Made by a program: the position numbers and the translations under genes. Shown here piece after piece: positions 7,637 through 18,225 of a stretch of DNA of 64,000 nt. Position 1 is the stretch's first letter, and every line of letters begins with the position of its first letter. The notes beneath the pieces are model-generated. The model ran no database searches and was not told the DNA's origin. It saw nothing but the letters and a program-made list of their open reading frames with translations. This DNA is from Shewanella frigidimarina (lineage in GTDB: Bacteria; Pseudomonadota; Gammaproteobacteria; Enterobacterales; Shewanellaceae): contig NZ_RKKE01000002.1 of NCBI RefSeq assembly GCF_003797125.1, forward strand, positions 99,661-163,660, read 5' to 3'.

Positions 7637-8506
7637 TTATATAGGTTTGGTTATTTTAATCACGACCCTGCGATTCATCATACGTTCTTCTGCAAGATCA
7701 TTACCTGTTACATGGCGTTTCTCACCATGACCCGATGTATGAATCCGATCTTTAGGAATACCACTAGCAATAAGAATATCTTTCACTGAATCGGCACGCT
7801 TATCTGACACCTTTTGGTTAACCGAACGTCCACCGTAACTGTCGGTGTAAGCATCAATGAGCACGAGCTCTACTTCAGGGTCAAAAGACAAATAACGCTG
7901 TATTTTCTGTAATTGCTGGCTAGAAAAACGAGTAAGCTCTACCCCGCCTTCTTGGTAATTTAACACCGTAAAAGCAATATCATCAAAACTGTATGGCAAT
8001 AAATTAGCTAAGCAAGCACGAAATTCACGGTATTTACCGCCAAAATTAGCCGATGACAAACCGACGGCAATCTTGGCATTGTGATTATACCAATCAGCAT
8101 AATAAAACGTGGGTTCCATTCCTTGGCTCAATTCATTCAGCATAGACCAGGCAGCTTTTTTAGGCACTTCACCATTAAACTGCTTATTGTAAGTCAGTTG
8201 AGTGATTTCTTTAGAATTGTGTCCTGGGCGCCAACTAGGGGCTCGACTAATTAATGTCGCTTTAGTCACTGCATCAGGTTTTAGCCACATGTCTAACGTG
8301 AAATGTAAATTTAACGCTTTACCGGCGTTACTGGTAAACACAGCTCGCCCATAGTCAGGAATATCATGTTCAAGACGGCATTCTATTGGATTGTTCTCGC
8401 CAATACGCCATGCAGAGTTTTCTAATGACGCAACGTAGTGCCTCAAGTCGGCATTAGCCGTTGAGCAAAGACACAAACTTGTGAGGACCATCAGTTTTCG
8501 CCACAT
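7637..8506 (-). CDS. motY: MotY, sodium-driven flagellar motor T-ring protein
   Basis: Periplasmic/outer-membrane-associated protein of the T ring that positions the sodium-type stator of polar flagella (known from Vibrio). The 289-residue sequence has a signal peptide (cleavage after TANA, near 19), a MotY-specific N-terminal domain to about 150 with the expected Cys pair, and a C-terminal OmpA-like peptidoglycan-binding domain (VELVLIDAYTDSYGGRS, SDKRADSVKDIL, ERMMNRRVVI). It is divergent from rnt, the same arrangement described for Vibrio motY. The motor stator genes are not in this window. Confidence 0.92.
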   Translation of the reverse strand: MWRKLMVLTSLCLCSTANADLRHYVASLENSAWRIGENNPIECRLEHDIPDYGRAVFTSNAGKALNLHFTLDMWLKPDAVTKATLISRAPSWRPGHNSKEITQLTYNKQFNGEVPKKAAWSMLNELSQGMEPTFYYADWYNHNAKIAVGLSSANFGGKYREFRACLANLLPYSFDDIAFTVLNYQEGGVELTRFSSQQLQKIQRYLSFDPEVELVLIDAYTDSYGGRSVNQKVSDKRADSVKDILIASGIPKDRIHTSGHGEKRHVTGNDLAEERMMNRRVVIKITKPI

Positions 8507-8693
8507 AAAACCACCCTTTATACCCGATTACATTTGTTCTATCGGCCACAAAGTCAGTTCCTTTAGTAAACAATCATGTTTAATCGATGATAAAAACCAC
8601 AATCAAACATGACACTGCGCTTGAGTTTGCGCATAATACTCGGCTTATATCATTTGCACCGATGAATGATAGCTATTGAGGATAAAAACTGTA

Positions 8694-9359
8694 ATGACTG
8701 ATATTTGCGACGCTAATAAGTTTAAACACCGATTTCGTGGTTATTTCCCTGTTGTTATCGATGTCGAAACTGCGGGTTTTAATGCCAATACCGATGCGTT
8801 GCTTGAAATTGCTGTCAGCTTATTAAAAATGAATAGTGATGGAGTCATTGTACTTGATAGAACCCTTCACTTTAATATTGAGCCTTTTGAAGGCGCAAAC
8901 TTAGAACCTGCAGCATTAGCTTTTAACGGTATCGACCCCACCAATCCACTTCGTGGTGCAGTAGACGAAAAAGTCGCTTTTTTAGAGATTTTTAAAGAAG
9001 TTAAAAAAGCCCAAAAAGCAGCAGATTGTCATCGCAGTATCATTGTCGCGCACAATGCCGCTTTTGATTTAGGGTTTGTTAATAAGGCTATTGAACGAAA
9101 TGGTTTAAAACGATCTCCTTTTCATCCTTTTGCTAGCTTCGATACCGCGACACTGGCAGGCCTTGCTATTGGACACACTGTATTAGCTAAAGCCTGTAAA
9201 ATGGCAGGGATCGATTTCGACAATAAAGAAGCCCATTCAGCATTATATGATACCGAACGTACCGCTGAATTATTTTGCCTCATCGTTAACAGATGGAAAG
9301 CGTTGGGCGGATGGCCATTAGCGGCTGTGGAAGATGATAGCGACTCTACAAGCGAATAA
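8694..9359 (+). CDS. rnt: Ribonuclease T
   Basis: DEDDh-family 3'-5' exonuclease that trims tRNA and other stable RNA 3' ends. I chose the ATG at 8694 (221 residues, MTDICDANK), because it matches the usual N-terminus; a TTG at 8676 would overlap the GAGG ribosome site. Catalytic motifs are visible: IDVETAGFN (Asp, Glu), HNAAFDLGF (Asp) and [12 protein letters not shown] (His, Asp). The ending WKALGGWPL is characteristic of RNase T. It is a single gene ending in a bidirectional terminator. Confidence 0.97.
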   Translation: MTDICDANKFKHRFRGYFPVVIDVETAGFNANTDALLEIAVSLLKMNSDGVIVLDRTLHFNIEPFEGANLEPAALAFNGIDPTNPLRGAVDEKVAFLEIFKEVKKAQKAADCHRSIIVAHNAAFDLGFVNKAIERNGLKRSPFHPFASFDTATLAGLAIGHTVLAKACKMAGIDFDNKEAHSALYDTERTAELFCLIVNRWKALGGWPLAAVEDDSDSTSE

Positions 9360-9435
9360 TGAATACTTAGCCCTTCGTTATCTCTTGCAGGCCATCAACA
9401 CTTGGCTAGTTCAATAAGAAAGCATTAATGTCACC

Positions 9436-9469
9436 CAATAAAAAAGCTGCCGAAGCAGCTTTTTTATTG
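9436..9469. terminator. Bidirectional terminator between rnt and the peroxiredoxin gene
   Basis: Perfect 15-bp inverted repeat CAATAAAAAAGCTGC / GCAGCTTTTTTATTG around a CGAA tetraloop. A/T runs on both sides make it usable from either strand. Confidence 0.95.
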
Positions 9470-9484
9470 TCTCTAATTGCTAAA

Positions 9485-10090
9485 TTATAGCTTGTCAGAG
9501 TTATCTTTTAGATATGCAGCAACACCTTCAGTGCTTGCAGTCATACCTTTTTCGCCTTTTGACCAGCCCGCTGGACAAACTTCACCGTGCTCTTCATGGA
9601 ACTGAAGTGCGTCAATCATACGGATCATTTCATCAACGTTACGGCCTAGTGGTAAATCGTTAACCACTTGGTGACGAACTTGACCTTCTTTGTCTACTAA
9701 GAAAGAACCACGGAAAGCTACACCAGCTTCTGGATGCTCTACGTCATATGCTTTACAAATTTCGTGTTTAACATCAGCTACTAAAGTGTACTTAACTTGG
9801 CCAATACCACCCTTGTCGACTGGAGTGTTACGCCATGCGTTATGAGTAAACTGTGAATCAATAGAAACACCAATCACTTCAACACCACGTTTAGTGAACT
9901 CTTCCATACGGTGATCAAAAGCAATTAGCTCTGATGGACATACAAAAGTAAAATCGAGTGGGTAGAAGAAAATAACTGCAGGCTTACCTTTAATTGCGGT
10001 AGCAAGGTTAAATGTGTCAACAATTTCACCAGAACCAAGAACGGCTGCGGCTGTAAAATCTGGGGCTGGACGGCCTACTAATACGCTCAT
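9485..10090 (-). CDS. Typical 2-Cys peroxiredoxin (AhpC/Prx1 family)
   Basis: Thiol peroxidase that reduces H2O2 and organic peroxides in the cytoplasm. The 201-residue sequence has the peroxidatic Cys51 in FTFVCPSE, the upstream YPLDFT motif, and the resolving Cys172 in EVCPAGW. A GGIG motif is present at about 113-116, but the C-terminal helix ends in AAYLKDNSDKL rather than with the YF pair of peroxide-sensitive Prx1 enzymes. No ahpF-like reductase gene is adjacent, so the reductant is probably thioredoxin (inference). It is monocistronic with its own upstream region. Confidence 0.95.
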   Translation of the reverse strand: MSVLVGRPAPDFTAAAVLGSGEIVDTFNLATAIKGKPAVIFFYPLDFTFVCPSELIAFDHRMEEFTKRGVEVIGVSIDSQFTHNAWRNTPVDKGGIGQVKYTLVADVKHEICKAYDVEHPEAGVAFRGSFLVDKEGQVRHQVVNDLPLGRNVDEMIRMIDALQFHEEHGEVCPAGWSKGEKGMTASTEGVAAYLKDNSDKL

Positions 10091-10473
10091 TATCTATCTC
10101 CATTTAATGGCTTAAACACTCAACAACAGTACATGTGTATCGCAAAATGGTGACCCACCAAGCAATTACCCATACTGTTGAGACTTAAATCAGTTGTATA
10201 CCATACATCTAATTTAACGGACTTATAAGTTATTTCAGATGAATGTTGGTTTACTTGCTGAAAAATAAAACATCATGACTCATTAAATAATAAGTTTCAA
10301 ATATGACAAAATGATTTGATGACATGATTTCATTCCTCGTTTTCTACAACCACATATTAAATGACAAGTCATTGTGAGTTAACTATCAGCAAAAATACCT
10401 AAAAAATCGATATCAGCTGGACAAATAGACTCTAGACAGTCAAGAATAGCGGCCTCACTTACTTTTAAGAAAA
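10091..10473. other. Divergent regulatory region, peroxiredoxin/antiporter
   Basis: About 380 bp between two divergently transcribed genes, so it should hold both promoters. An 8-bp inverted repeat CAACAGTA/TACTGTTG (10124-10131 and 10173-10180) lies in the peroxiredoxin leader. I cannot assign an OxyR or other operator with confidence. Confidence 0.4.
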
Positions 10474-11802
10474 ATGATTATGAATGCGGTTGTAATCGCG
10501 GTTTGCTTAATGTTGTTTTTAAGCTTTATTCGAATTAACGTTGTGGTCTCGTTAACCATCAGTGCAGTTGTGGCCGGTTTAGTCGGTGGATTAGATATTC
10601 ATCAAACAATCGCAGCCTTTAATGATGGCCTAGGCGGCGGCGCTCAAATAGCCCTAAGCTATGCATTACTTGGTGCATTTGCAGCAGCATTGTCACATTC
10701 AGGTTTAACAACATTAATTTCTCATTCAATTATCAAAAAACTCGGTAAAGAGCCCAATAGTGGTAATACTCAAGTTGTACGTTGGTTACTATTAGTCACA
10801 ATATTATTGATGGCTGTTTCATCACAAAACATTTTGCCGATTCACATCGCCTTTATTCCTATCCTTATTCCACCTTTATTGCATGTTATTTCAAAGCTAG
10901 GTATCGACCGCCGCCTTATAGCCTGTATCCTCACGTTTGGCTTGGTCACCACGTACATGATTTTACCCATCGGTTTTGGCGGTATTTTTCTCAATGACAT
11001 TCTGTTGGCAAATTTAAACACTAATGGGCTAAATGCTATCGGTGAACAAATTCCTAAAGCAATGCTATTACCTGCTATGGGCATGGTTGTCGGCCTACTC
11101 ACCGCAATATTTATCAGTTACCGCAAGCCTAGAGAATACATGATTGAACAACCCGTGATAAGTGACACTATTGCAACCACCATCAGTCGAAAAAGCCTTG
11201 TGATATCACTATCAGCAATTGTGGTTACTTTAATCGTTCAATTACAAACTGATTCGATGATCTTTGGTGCGTTAAGTGGTTTCATTATCTTTCGTTTCTC
11301 AGGGATCATTAAACACGAAGTGAGCAAAGACCTGTTTAACCAAGGTGTGCAAATGATGGCCAATATCGGCTTTATTATGATTGCCGCTGCGGGCTTTGCT
11401 GCTGTGGTTAAATCTACCGGGGAAGTTGGTACACTAGTGACCTCCCTAGGCGACATCATAGGTGACAACAAGGCTTTAGCCGCATTACTGATGCTAATTG
11501 TCGGCTTATTGATCACCATGGGAATTGGCTCTTCGTTCTCAACCATTCCCATTATTGCCACCATTTACGTGCCTTTAGCACTCAGTTTTGGTTTTTCTGT
11601 TGCGGCAACGATTGCGCTGGTAGGTACTGCTGCAGCGCTTGGTGATGCGGGTTCACCGGCATCGGATTCGACCCTAGGTCCAACAGCAGGTCTTAATGCC
11701 GATGGACAACATGATCATATTCGCGACAGCGTGATCCCAACGTTTATTCACTACAACATCCCACTGCTTGTTTTTGGTTGGATAGCTGCAATGGTGCTTT
11801 AA
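10474..11802 (+). CDS. Na+/H+ antiporter family protein (NhaC/YuiF-like)
   Basis: Predicted inner-membrane cation/proton antiporter of 442 residues with about eleven or twelve hydrophobic segments. The hallmark re-entrant stretches of the family are [16 protein letters not shown] near residue 65 and [19 protein letters not shown] plus [19 protein letters not shown] near the C-terminus. The start may be the ATG at 10474 or at 10480; the ribosome site is weak either way. The gene stands alone and ends at a strong bidirectional terminator. The transported ion cannot be told from sequence alone. Confidence 0.85.
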   Translation: MIMNAVVIAVCLMLFLSFIRINVVVSLTISAVVAGLVGGLDIHQTIAAFNDGLGGGAQIALSYALLGAFAAALSHSGLTTLISHSIIKKLGKEPNSGNTQVVRWLLLVTILLMAVSSQNILPIHIAFIPILIPPLLHVISKLGIDRRLIACILTFGLVTTYMILPIGFGGIFLNDILLANLNTNGLNAIGEQIPKAMLLPAMGMVVGLLTAIFISYRKPREYMIEQPVISDTIATTISRKSLVISLSAIVVTLIVQLQTDSMIFGALSGFIIFRFSGIIKHEVSKDLFNQGVQMMANIGFIMIAAAGFAAVVKSTGEVGTLVTSLGDIIGDNKALAALLMLIVGLLITMGIGSSFSTIPIIATIYVPLALSFGFSVAATIALVGTAAALGDAGSPASDSTLGPTAGLNADGQHDHIRDSVIPTFIHYNIPLLVFGWIAAMVL

Positions 11803-11836
11803 CATTTAAATGATAACGACGGCTTATCAAGCTAGA

Positions 11837-11876
11837 AATAAAAACGGGAGCCTTACTAAAGGCTCCCGTTTTTATT
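11837..11876. terminator. Bidirectional terminator between the antiporter gene and upp
   Basis: 18-bp perfect stem (AATAAAAACGGGAGCCTT and its complement) with a 4-nt ACTA loop, GC-rich in the core and A/T-rich at the ends. It serves two convergent genes. Confidence 0.95.
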
Positions 11877-11934
11877 GTCTCGTACATGATGTAAATCATG
11901 CCGAGCAATGGTATCAACAATTCAGTATAACGAA

Positions 11935-12561
11935 TTATTTGGTACCGAATATCTTATCACCCGCATCACCTAAACCTGGCAAAATATAGCCTTGCTCGTT
12001 TAAGCAATCATCGATCGAAGCGGTATACAACTCAATATCAGGATGAGCTAATTCAAGTGCTTTAATGCCTTCTGGCGCGGCAACCAAAACTAACGCTTTA
12101 ATTGAAGTACAACCGCGTTTTTTCAGCAGGTCGATAGTCGCAATCATTGAACCGCCAGTTGCTAACATCGGGTCAACCACTAAAGCGATACGCTCATCTA
12201 CATTACTGACTATTTTTTCAAAGTAAGGTACTGGTTGTAATGTTTCTTCATCACGATAAATACCCACTACAGAAATACGCGCACTGGGTAAATGCTCAAG
12301 AACGCCATCCATCATGCCTAAACCGGCACGTAAAATAGGCACTACAGTTACTTTCTTACCTTTAAGTTGCTCAATAGTAACAGGGCCATTCCAACCTTCA
12401 ATTGTCACCGTTTCAGTTTCAAAATCAGCGGTAGCTTCGTAGGTTAATAAACTGCCAACTTCAGTGGCGAGTTCACGAAATCGTTTGGTGCTGATATCCG
12501 CTTCACGCATTAAACCAACTTTATGACGAACCAGAGGATGCTTTACTTCAACGACTTTCAT
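11935..12561 (-). CDS. upp: Uracil phosphoribosyltransferase
   Basis: Pyrimidine salvage enzyme converting uracil and PRPP to UMP. The 208-residue sequence, of standard family length, begins [19 protein letters not shown]. It contains [12 protein letters not shown], the PRPP-binding loop [12 protein letters not shown], and the uracil-binding end [16 protein letters not shown]. No uracil permease gene follows, unlike in many relatives. It is divergent from purM. Confidence 0.97.
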   Translation of the reverse strand: MKVVEVKHPLVRHKVGLMREADISTKRFRELATEVGSLLTYEATADFETETVTIEGWNGPVTIEQLKGKKVTVVPILRAGLGMMDGVLEHLPSARISVVGIYRDEETLQPVPYFEKIVSNVDERIALVVDPMLATGGSMIATIDLLKKRGCTSIKALVLVAAPEGIKALELAHPDIELYTASIDDCLNEQGYILPGLGDAGDKIFGTK

Positions 12562-12726
12562 TTCTTTCTCCTAGATTTCTGACTATTTCAGGCAAATTTG
12601 ATAAATGTTAGTCGATTTATCCTCTCTATAAAACATAAAGTTTCAAAATTGCAGTAAATCGTGACCTAAACCAATAAAAAATAGGCAATTCATCGTTTTC
12701 TTTATAGGATAAAGTAAAAACATGGC

Positions 12727-12755
12727 TTCCGACTAGCGGCACAAACTGGTAGAAT
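12727..12755 (+). promoter_or_regulatory. Candidate extended -10 promoter of purMN
   Basis: TAGAAT (12750-12755) preceded by TGG, which gives an extended -10, with a weak -35 TTCCGA 17 nt upstream. I did not see a convincing PurR box here. Confidence 0.45.
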
Positions 12756-12802
12756 ATTGCCGCATAAAATTCCATAAAACGATGTACCCTAGAGGATCCT
12801 CC

Positions 12803-13840
12803 GTGACCACTCCTACCCCCCTAAGTTACAAAGACGCCGGCGTTGATATCGATGCAGGAAATGCGTTAGTAAACAACATTAAATCTGCGGTAAAACGCAC
12901 TCGCCGTCCAGAAGTTATGGGCAATTTAGGTGGTTTTGGCGCATTATGCGAATTACCAACTAAATACAAACATCCTGTACTGGTTTCTGGCACAGATGGC
13001 GTTGGCACAAAATTAAGATTAGCCATTGATTACAAAAAGCATGACACCGTCGGTGTTGATTTAGTTGCTATGTGTGTCAACGATCTTATTGTTTCTGGCG
13101 CAGAACCGCTTTTCTTCCTTGATTACTACGCGACAGGTAAGCTTGATGTTGAAACAGCGACTTCAGTTGTTAGCGGCATTGCAGAAGGTTGTTTCCAATC
13201 TGGTTGCGCATTAATCGGTGGTGAAACGGCTGAAATGCCAGGCATGTACGAAGGTGAAGATTACGACCTTGCCGGATTCTGTGTTGGTGTTGTTGAAAAA
13301 GCAGACATCATTGATGGCACTAAAGTTAAAGCGGGTGACTCACTCATAGCGCTTGCTTCAAGTGGTCCTCATTCAAATGGTTACTCGTTAATCCGAAAAG
13401 TATTAGAAGTCAGCAAAGCAGACCCTCAGCAAGATCTTGCTGGAAAGCCTTTAATTGACCATTTATTAGAGCCAACAAGAATTTATGTTAAGCCTTTATT
13501 GAAACTGATTGAACAATCAGATATTCACGCTATGGCACACATTACCGGTGGTGGATTCTGGGAAAATATCCCACGAGTACTGCCTGATGATTGCAAAGCT
13601 GTAGTCAAGGGTAACTCTTGGAAATGGCCAGTAGTGTTTGATTGGCTAATGACAAACGGTAATATTGCACAGCATGAAATGTTCCTAACATTTAACTGTG
13701 GTGTAGGTATGGTTATTGCGCTACCAACAGAGAAAGTTGATGCTGCGTTAGCATTATTAACAGCTGAAGGCGAAAATGCTTGGTTGATAGGTGAAATTGC
13801 TACTCGTCAAGGTGACGAAGAGCAAGTGGAGATCATCTAA
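12803..13840 (+). CDS. purM: Phosphoribosylformylglycinamidine cyclo-ligase
   Basis: AIR synthetase, fifth step of purine synthesis. I chose the GTG at 12803 (345 residues, same length as E. coli PurM), which has GAGG 7 nt upstream. An ATG 21 nt earlier lacks a ribosome site. Conserved stretches include [24 protein letters not shown], the DDxxAMCVNDL-type region, [22 protein letters not shown] and [13 protein letters not shown]. The ribosome site lies within the palindrome GAGGATCCTC. It overlaps purN by one base (TAATG). Confidence 0.97.
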   Translation: MTTPTPLSYKDAGVDIDAGNALVNNIKSAVKRTRRPEVMGNLGGFGALCELPTKYKHPVLVSGTDGVGTKLRLAIDYKKHDTVGVDLVAMCVNDLIVSGAEPLFFLDYYATGKLDVETATSVVSGIAEGCFQSGCALIGGETAEMPGMYEGEDYDLAGFCVGVVEKADIIDGTKVKAGDSLIALASSGPHSNGYSLIRKVLEVSKADPQQDLAGKPLIDHLLEPTRIYVKPLLKLIEQSDIHAMAHITGGGFWENIPRVLPDDCKAVVKGNSWKWPVVFDWLMTNGNIAQHEMFLTFNCGVGMVIALPTEKVDAALALLTAEGENAWLIGEIATRQGDEEQVEII

Positions 13841-14484
13841 TGAGTCAAAGCTGTCGAGTTGTGGTACTGATTTCCGGTAATGGCAGTAATCTTCAAGCTA
13901 TTATTGATGGCTGTGACGATAACTTAAAAGCTGCCGTTGTTGGTGTGATTAGTAACAAACCGGATGCTTATGGGTTAATTCGCGCTCATCAAAGCGAGAT
14001 TGATACCAGTTGTGTTATTCCTTATGCCAATGAAGTACGCAGTGATTATGATGCGCGTTTATTGAAATCAATTGAAAAATACCAACCGGATCTCATTATT
14101 CTTGCGGGTTTTATGCGAATTTTGACAGATGATTTTGTCAGTCATTTTCTAGGGAAAATGATTAACATTCATCCATCATTATTGCCTAAGTATACAGGGC
14201 TTCACACGCATCAACGGGCTATCGATGCTGGAGACAAAAAGCATGGCGCTAGCGTGCACTTTGTTATCCCTGAGCTCGATGCTGGACCAGTAATATTACA
14301 AGCTAAAGTCCCTATTTACCCAGAAGATGATGCTGAAGCATTAGCTGAGCGTGTTCATGAACAAGAACATGCCATTTATCCTCTGGTGGTAAAATGGTTC
14401 AGCTTAGGTCGTTTAGCGATGACCGATGGTAAAGCTTATTTAGATGGCGAGCTAATTGGGCCATCTGGTTACGCACCAGATTAA
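13840..14484 (+). CDS. purN: Phosphoribosylglycinamide formyltransferase
   Basis: GAR transformylase, third step of purine synthesis, using 10-formyl-tetrahydrofolate. The 214-residue sequence has the N-terminal VLISGNGSNLQAII phosphate-binding loop, the catalytic Asn and His in MINIHPSLLP, and the catalytic Asp in VHFVIPELDAGPV. It is translationally coupled to purM by a one-base overlap. Its original terminator, shared with cysB, has been split by the IS that begins 50 bp downstream. Confidence 0.97.
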   Translation: MSQSCRVVVLISGNGSNLQAIIDGCDDNLKAAVVGVISNKPDAYGLIRAHQSEIDTSCVIPYANEVRSDYDARLLKSIEKYQPDLIILAGFMRILTDDFVSHFLGKMINIHPSLLPKYTGLHTHQRAIDAGDKKHGASVHFVIPELDAGPVILQAKVPIYPEDDAEALAERVHEQEHAIYPLVVKWFSLGRLAMTDGKAYLDGELIGPSGYAPD

Positions 14485-14521
14485 CACCAATTACTAAGCC
14501 TTTAAATTAAACAAAAAACCT

Positions 14522-14533
14522 CGCAGATCCGCG
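14522..14533. repeat. Target-site duplication, left copy
   Basis: CGCAGATCCGCG, 12 bp, repeated exactly at 15972-15983 on the other side of the IS. The flanking bases differ, so the duplication is exactly 12 bp, within the 10-13 bp usual for the IS4 family. Confidence 0.95.
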
Positions 14534-14535
14534 TA

Positions 14536-14567
14536 ATGCCGTTCACTTAAGGTGAGCGGCATTTTTT
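14536..14567 (+). terminator. Terminator inside the IS left end
   Basis: ATGCCGTTCAC/GTGAGCGGCAT (one G-T pair, about 5-nt loop) followed by six T on the plus strand. It overlaps the left terminal repeat and the last codons of the transposase. It would stop purMN transcripts that enter the element and would limit antisense transcription of the transposase. Confidence 0.75.
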
Positions 14568-15868
14568 CTTTTTGCGACCGGATAACCATTTTTACTGACT
14601 TTTAAGCAGCGCGGGTAACTTCTTTCTCGCTTACCCTCCAACTTAAATTGCTTCGCATTCCTTTCAATATCCAAAATCAGTTTCGGCACATTTCCTGGTG
14701 CGTATAACGGCATATTAGTCAGTTTGTTAATGATATGAGAAGAAGCATCTCTAAAACTGAGTTGATTTGGAAAGACGCTTTTAAGGGATTTAGCCATCAA
14801 TATCATTTTGTATCGAATTAAATTATAGGCCAATAATACTCCCCACAGCTCTTGTGTTATTAACTCCGGCAAGTTGCTTCGTAGCGTAAATCGGCTTTCT
14901 AATAAATACTGTTTCATCTCTCGATAGCCCAGCTCAATTTCCCATCGATGGGCATATAAATCCACGATTTCAGCGCTCGGATACGCCATTGGGTCAAGCA
15001 TTGAACTCAGAATGCTGACTTGTTTTCCTTTCACTTGACGAGTGGTTAATCTCGCTTCTATCGTCAGTGGAAGTTCAGGCCGTTTTTTCCTCGATTGAGG
15101 TGTGGTTCTCAGCCTTACCAGTTTATCGTGCTTACCTAAGCTACGAATTTCCTCATACTGAGTGCCTTTTTTTAACGGCAGCAACCAGTGAGTTTTTTCT
15201 CTTTTTGACTGCCAATCGTGTAATAAACCTAACGAGTAAAAACCTTTATCAAACAAGGTTAAGCTATTATCAGGCACGCGAGCGATAAGCTTAGCGGCTA
15301 AGTTCATTTCATTTTCAGCAACACTGTCAAAGGCGCTATCCACAAGTAAATGGCTACTGAGCTCCATCATGCAAACCATGCGGACTTGCGGATAACCAGA
15401 CTCACAAGCCTTGTTTGCTGTACGCGCAAACGCAGCACTGTTTTCTTTGGTTTCAGGTGTGCGCCATACTACGCCATCAACGCCAAAAAGATTCAAACCA
15501 CACCAATGTGGATGTTCAGTCCGTTGATGCCACGCGGCAGCTGAACGATGAAATATATCGCGAACCACATCACTACCGAGCTTTTTTCTCGCCTGTGTTA
15601 CGGCACTTCGAGCGACATAATCAACCTCTTGTGGCAACACAATATCAAGCTTATTAATCAATTGACGAACAGATTCCGTCCGAAATAAAGACATGCCTAT
15701 AACAGCCCAAACCATCGCGTCCATGGGTAATTTACGTCGTCTTAATGTCGCCACGCCATTTGAATCAAGGCAAGATTGAATAATATCGGGCTCTAGAACA
15801 TCAGCGAGAGATGAAAACTCAGTTAGGCGATTAATTGAGGTGCGAGCAAGGGCTTCTGAAAGTTCCAT
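14543..15868 (-). CDS. IS4-family transposase
   Basis: DDE transposase of 441 residues. The first catalytic Asp lies in [13 protein letters not shown] and the second in [10 protein letters not shown]. The family signature Y-(2)-R-(3)-E-(6)-K is exact in [15 protein letters not shown], which supplies the catalytic Glu. An N-terminal helical domain resembles the IS4 N-terminal domain. No frameshift or internal stop is seen. The ATG has no recognisable Shine-Dalgarno sequence: it is preceded directly by the U-run of the hairpin at 15870-15901, which should keep expression low. Confidence 0.95.
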   Translation of the reverse strand: MELSEALARTSINRLTEFSSLADVLEPDIIQSCLDSNGVATLRRRKLPMDAMVWAVIGMSLFRTESVRQLINKLDIVLPQEVDYVARSAVTQARKKLGSDVVRDIFHRSAAAWHQRTEHPHWCGLNLFGVDGVVWRTPETKENSAAFARTANKACESGYPQVRMVCMMELSSHLLVDSAFDSVAENEMNLAAKLIARVPDNSLTLFDKGFYSLGLLHDWQSKREKTHWLLPLKKGTQYEEIRSLGKHDKLVRLRTTPQSRKKRPELPLTIEARLTTRQVKGKQVSILSSMLDPMAYPSAEIVDLYAHRWEIELGYREMKQYLLESRFTLRSNLPELITQELWGVLLAYNLIRYKMILMAKSLKSVFPNQLSFRDASSHIINKLTNMPLYAPGNVPKLILDIERNAKQFKLEGKRERSYPRCLKVSKNGYPVAKRKNAAHLK

Positions 15869-15901
15869 AAAAAAATCCGATAATAAAGATTATCGGATTT
15901 T
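15869..15901 (-). terminator. Terminator-like hairpin abutting the transposase start
   Basis: Perfect 12-bp stem AAAATCCGATAA/TTATCGGATTTT with a 6-nt loop, followed on the minus strand by T's and then ATG. It lies in the sense path from cysB into the transposase, so it could end cysB transcripts and block read-through activation of transposition, as similar hairpins do in IS10 and IS50 (established for those elements). Confidence 0.75.
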
Positions 15902-15914
15902 CGCAGACTAGAAA

Positions 15915-15966
15915 GATCGGTCAACCGATCAGTTAAATTTTCTCGTTTTACCGCTTAACTGATCGG
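15915..15966. repeat. Nested inverted repeats with GATC sites at the IS right end
   Basis: GATCGGTCAACCGATC (15915-15930) is a 7-bp-armed palindrome. CCGATCAGTTAA (15925-15936) also pairs perfectly with TTAACTGATCGG (15955-15966), so two alternative hairpins compete. Three GATC sites fall here, one inside the right terminal repeat but not in the left one. Confidence 0.8.
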
Positions 15967-15971
15967 CATTA

Positions 15972-15983
15972 CGCAGATCCGCG
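15972..15983. repeat. Target-site duplication, right copy
   Basis: Exact copy of the 12-bp CGCAGATCCGCG at 14522-14533. It is followed by AGGTTTTTT, the other arm of the disrupted terminator. Confidence 0.95.
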
Positions 15984-16020
15984 AGGTTTTTTATGTAATA
16001 AGCATTATCGTTATAGGGTA

Positions 16021-17387
<1,367 letters not shown>

Positions 17388-18167
17388 ATGTCCTTAATTT
17401 TGGTATTAATTCTTATTGGTGCATTATTATTGCTGATTATCGGCTTTAGTATTGTCCAACAACAAAAAGAGCGAGCAGAAGCTGAACGTCGAGTAGAAGC
17501 ATCTCGCCAGCGCGCCATCATAGATGAAACTGATGCCGTATTATCCAACACTGGCATGACCCCATCTTCTAGCCACATTATGTTAGTACTATATCGACGC
17601 ATTCAAGATGCTTTAGAACAATCTGTTGTCCATGCATCAGGTCAATTAAAATCGGATTATGAGCGTCGCCTAGGTGACATTAAAATGCAAATAGCCACAG
17701 TGTCTAATTCACCAAGCCAAGTCCCTGCGATTGAGAACTTTCGTTTACCTGATAATGATAGGCAAGTTTTAGAATTAGTAAAAACACTTAAGAAGCTCAA
17801 AGCCATTTTACGTGCTGAACATAACAAGGGAAAAGTGGATCCGTCTATTTTTGCACAAGAAGAAATGCGTATCGACAATCTGCAATTAAGAATTAATGTT
17901 GATTCTATGATTAGCCGAGCTCGTGCAGCTTGCTTTATGAAGCAGTACGGTTCTAGTAAACAAATGGTCACAAAAGCATTAAACACGCTCCACACGATTA
18001 AAGCGCAGACGCCCAATGATCCTTTTATTGCTCGTAAAGTCGATGAAGCTAAGCAGTTACTCGATGAAATCATGGGTGCTCAAAAACACAGTGAACCGAG
18101 TGCACCAAAACCGAAAAAAGAAGGTGATGATCTTGATATGTTGTTTCAGCCAAAAAAGAAATGGTAA
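17388..18167 (+). CDS. Membrane-anchored coiled-coil protein, function unknown
   Basis: 259 residues. One N-terminal membrane segment (about 3-23, rich in Leu/Ile) is followed by a charged helical stretch (QQQKERAEAERRVEASRQR) and predicted helices throughout. The C-terminus has a Pro/Lys linker (about 237-246) and the tail DDLDMLFQPKKKW. The orientation is probably N-out or signal-anchor, with a cytoplasmic body. I do not recognise the family. The gene is single, between cysB and a terminator, and the ORF is intact and well formed. Confidence 0.75.
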   Translation: MSLILVLILIGALLLLIIGFSIVQQQKERAEAERRVEASRQRAIIDETDAVLSNTGMTPSSSHIMLVLYRRIQDALEQSVVHASGQLKSDYERRLGDIKMQIATVSNSPSQVPAIENFRLPDNDRQVLELVKTLKKLKAILRAEHNKGKVDPSIFAQEEMRIDNLQLRINVDSMISRARAACFMKQYGSSKQMVTKALNTLHTIKAQTPNDPFIARKVDEAKQLLDEIMGAQKHSEPSAPKPKKEGDDLDMLFQPKKKW

Positions 18168-18189
18168 GTATCTTTATCTTCACTAACTA

Positions 18190-18225
18190 AAAAAACCAAG
18201 TCTCATTAAGAGGCTTGGTTTTTTT
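18190..18225. terminator. Terminator after the 17388 gene
   Basis: AACCAAGTCTC pairs with GAGGCTTGGTT (one G-T), about a 5-nt loop, with A-run before and T7 after. Confidence 0.9.

Larger units (their letters stand above)
14534..15971 (-). mobile_element. Complete IS4-family insertion sequence (1438 bp)
   Basis: Bounded by 18-bp terminal inverted repeats, TAATGCCGTTCACTTAAG at the left and TAATGCCGATCAGTTAAG read inward from the right, with 16 of 18 bases matching. Exact 12-bp target duplications flank it. It contains one intact transposase gene on the minus strand. Removing the IS and one duplication restores a perfect terminator hairpin, AAAAAACCTCGC / GCGAGGTTTTTT, between convergent purN and cysB. 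Each end of the element carries its own terminator-like hairpin. The intact ORF and perfect duplication indicate a recent insertion. I cannot name the IS without a database. Confidence 0.95.

Noticed and set aside
12640..12802. PurR operator upstream of purM
   Set aside because: No sequence close to ACGCAAACGTTTGCGT found on either strand.
12793..12805. Palindrome GAGGATCCTC over the purM ribosome site as a regulator site
   Set aside because: Ten bases around a BamHI-like core; explained by the ribosome site and chance.
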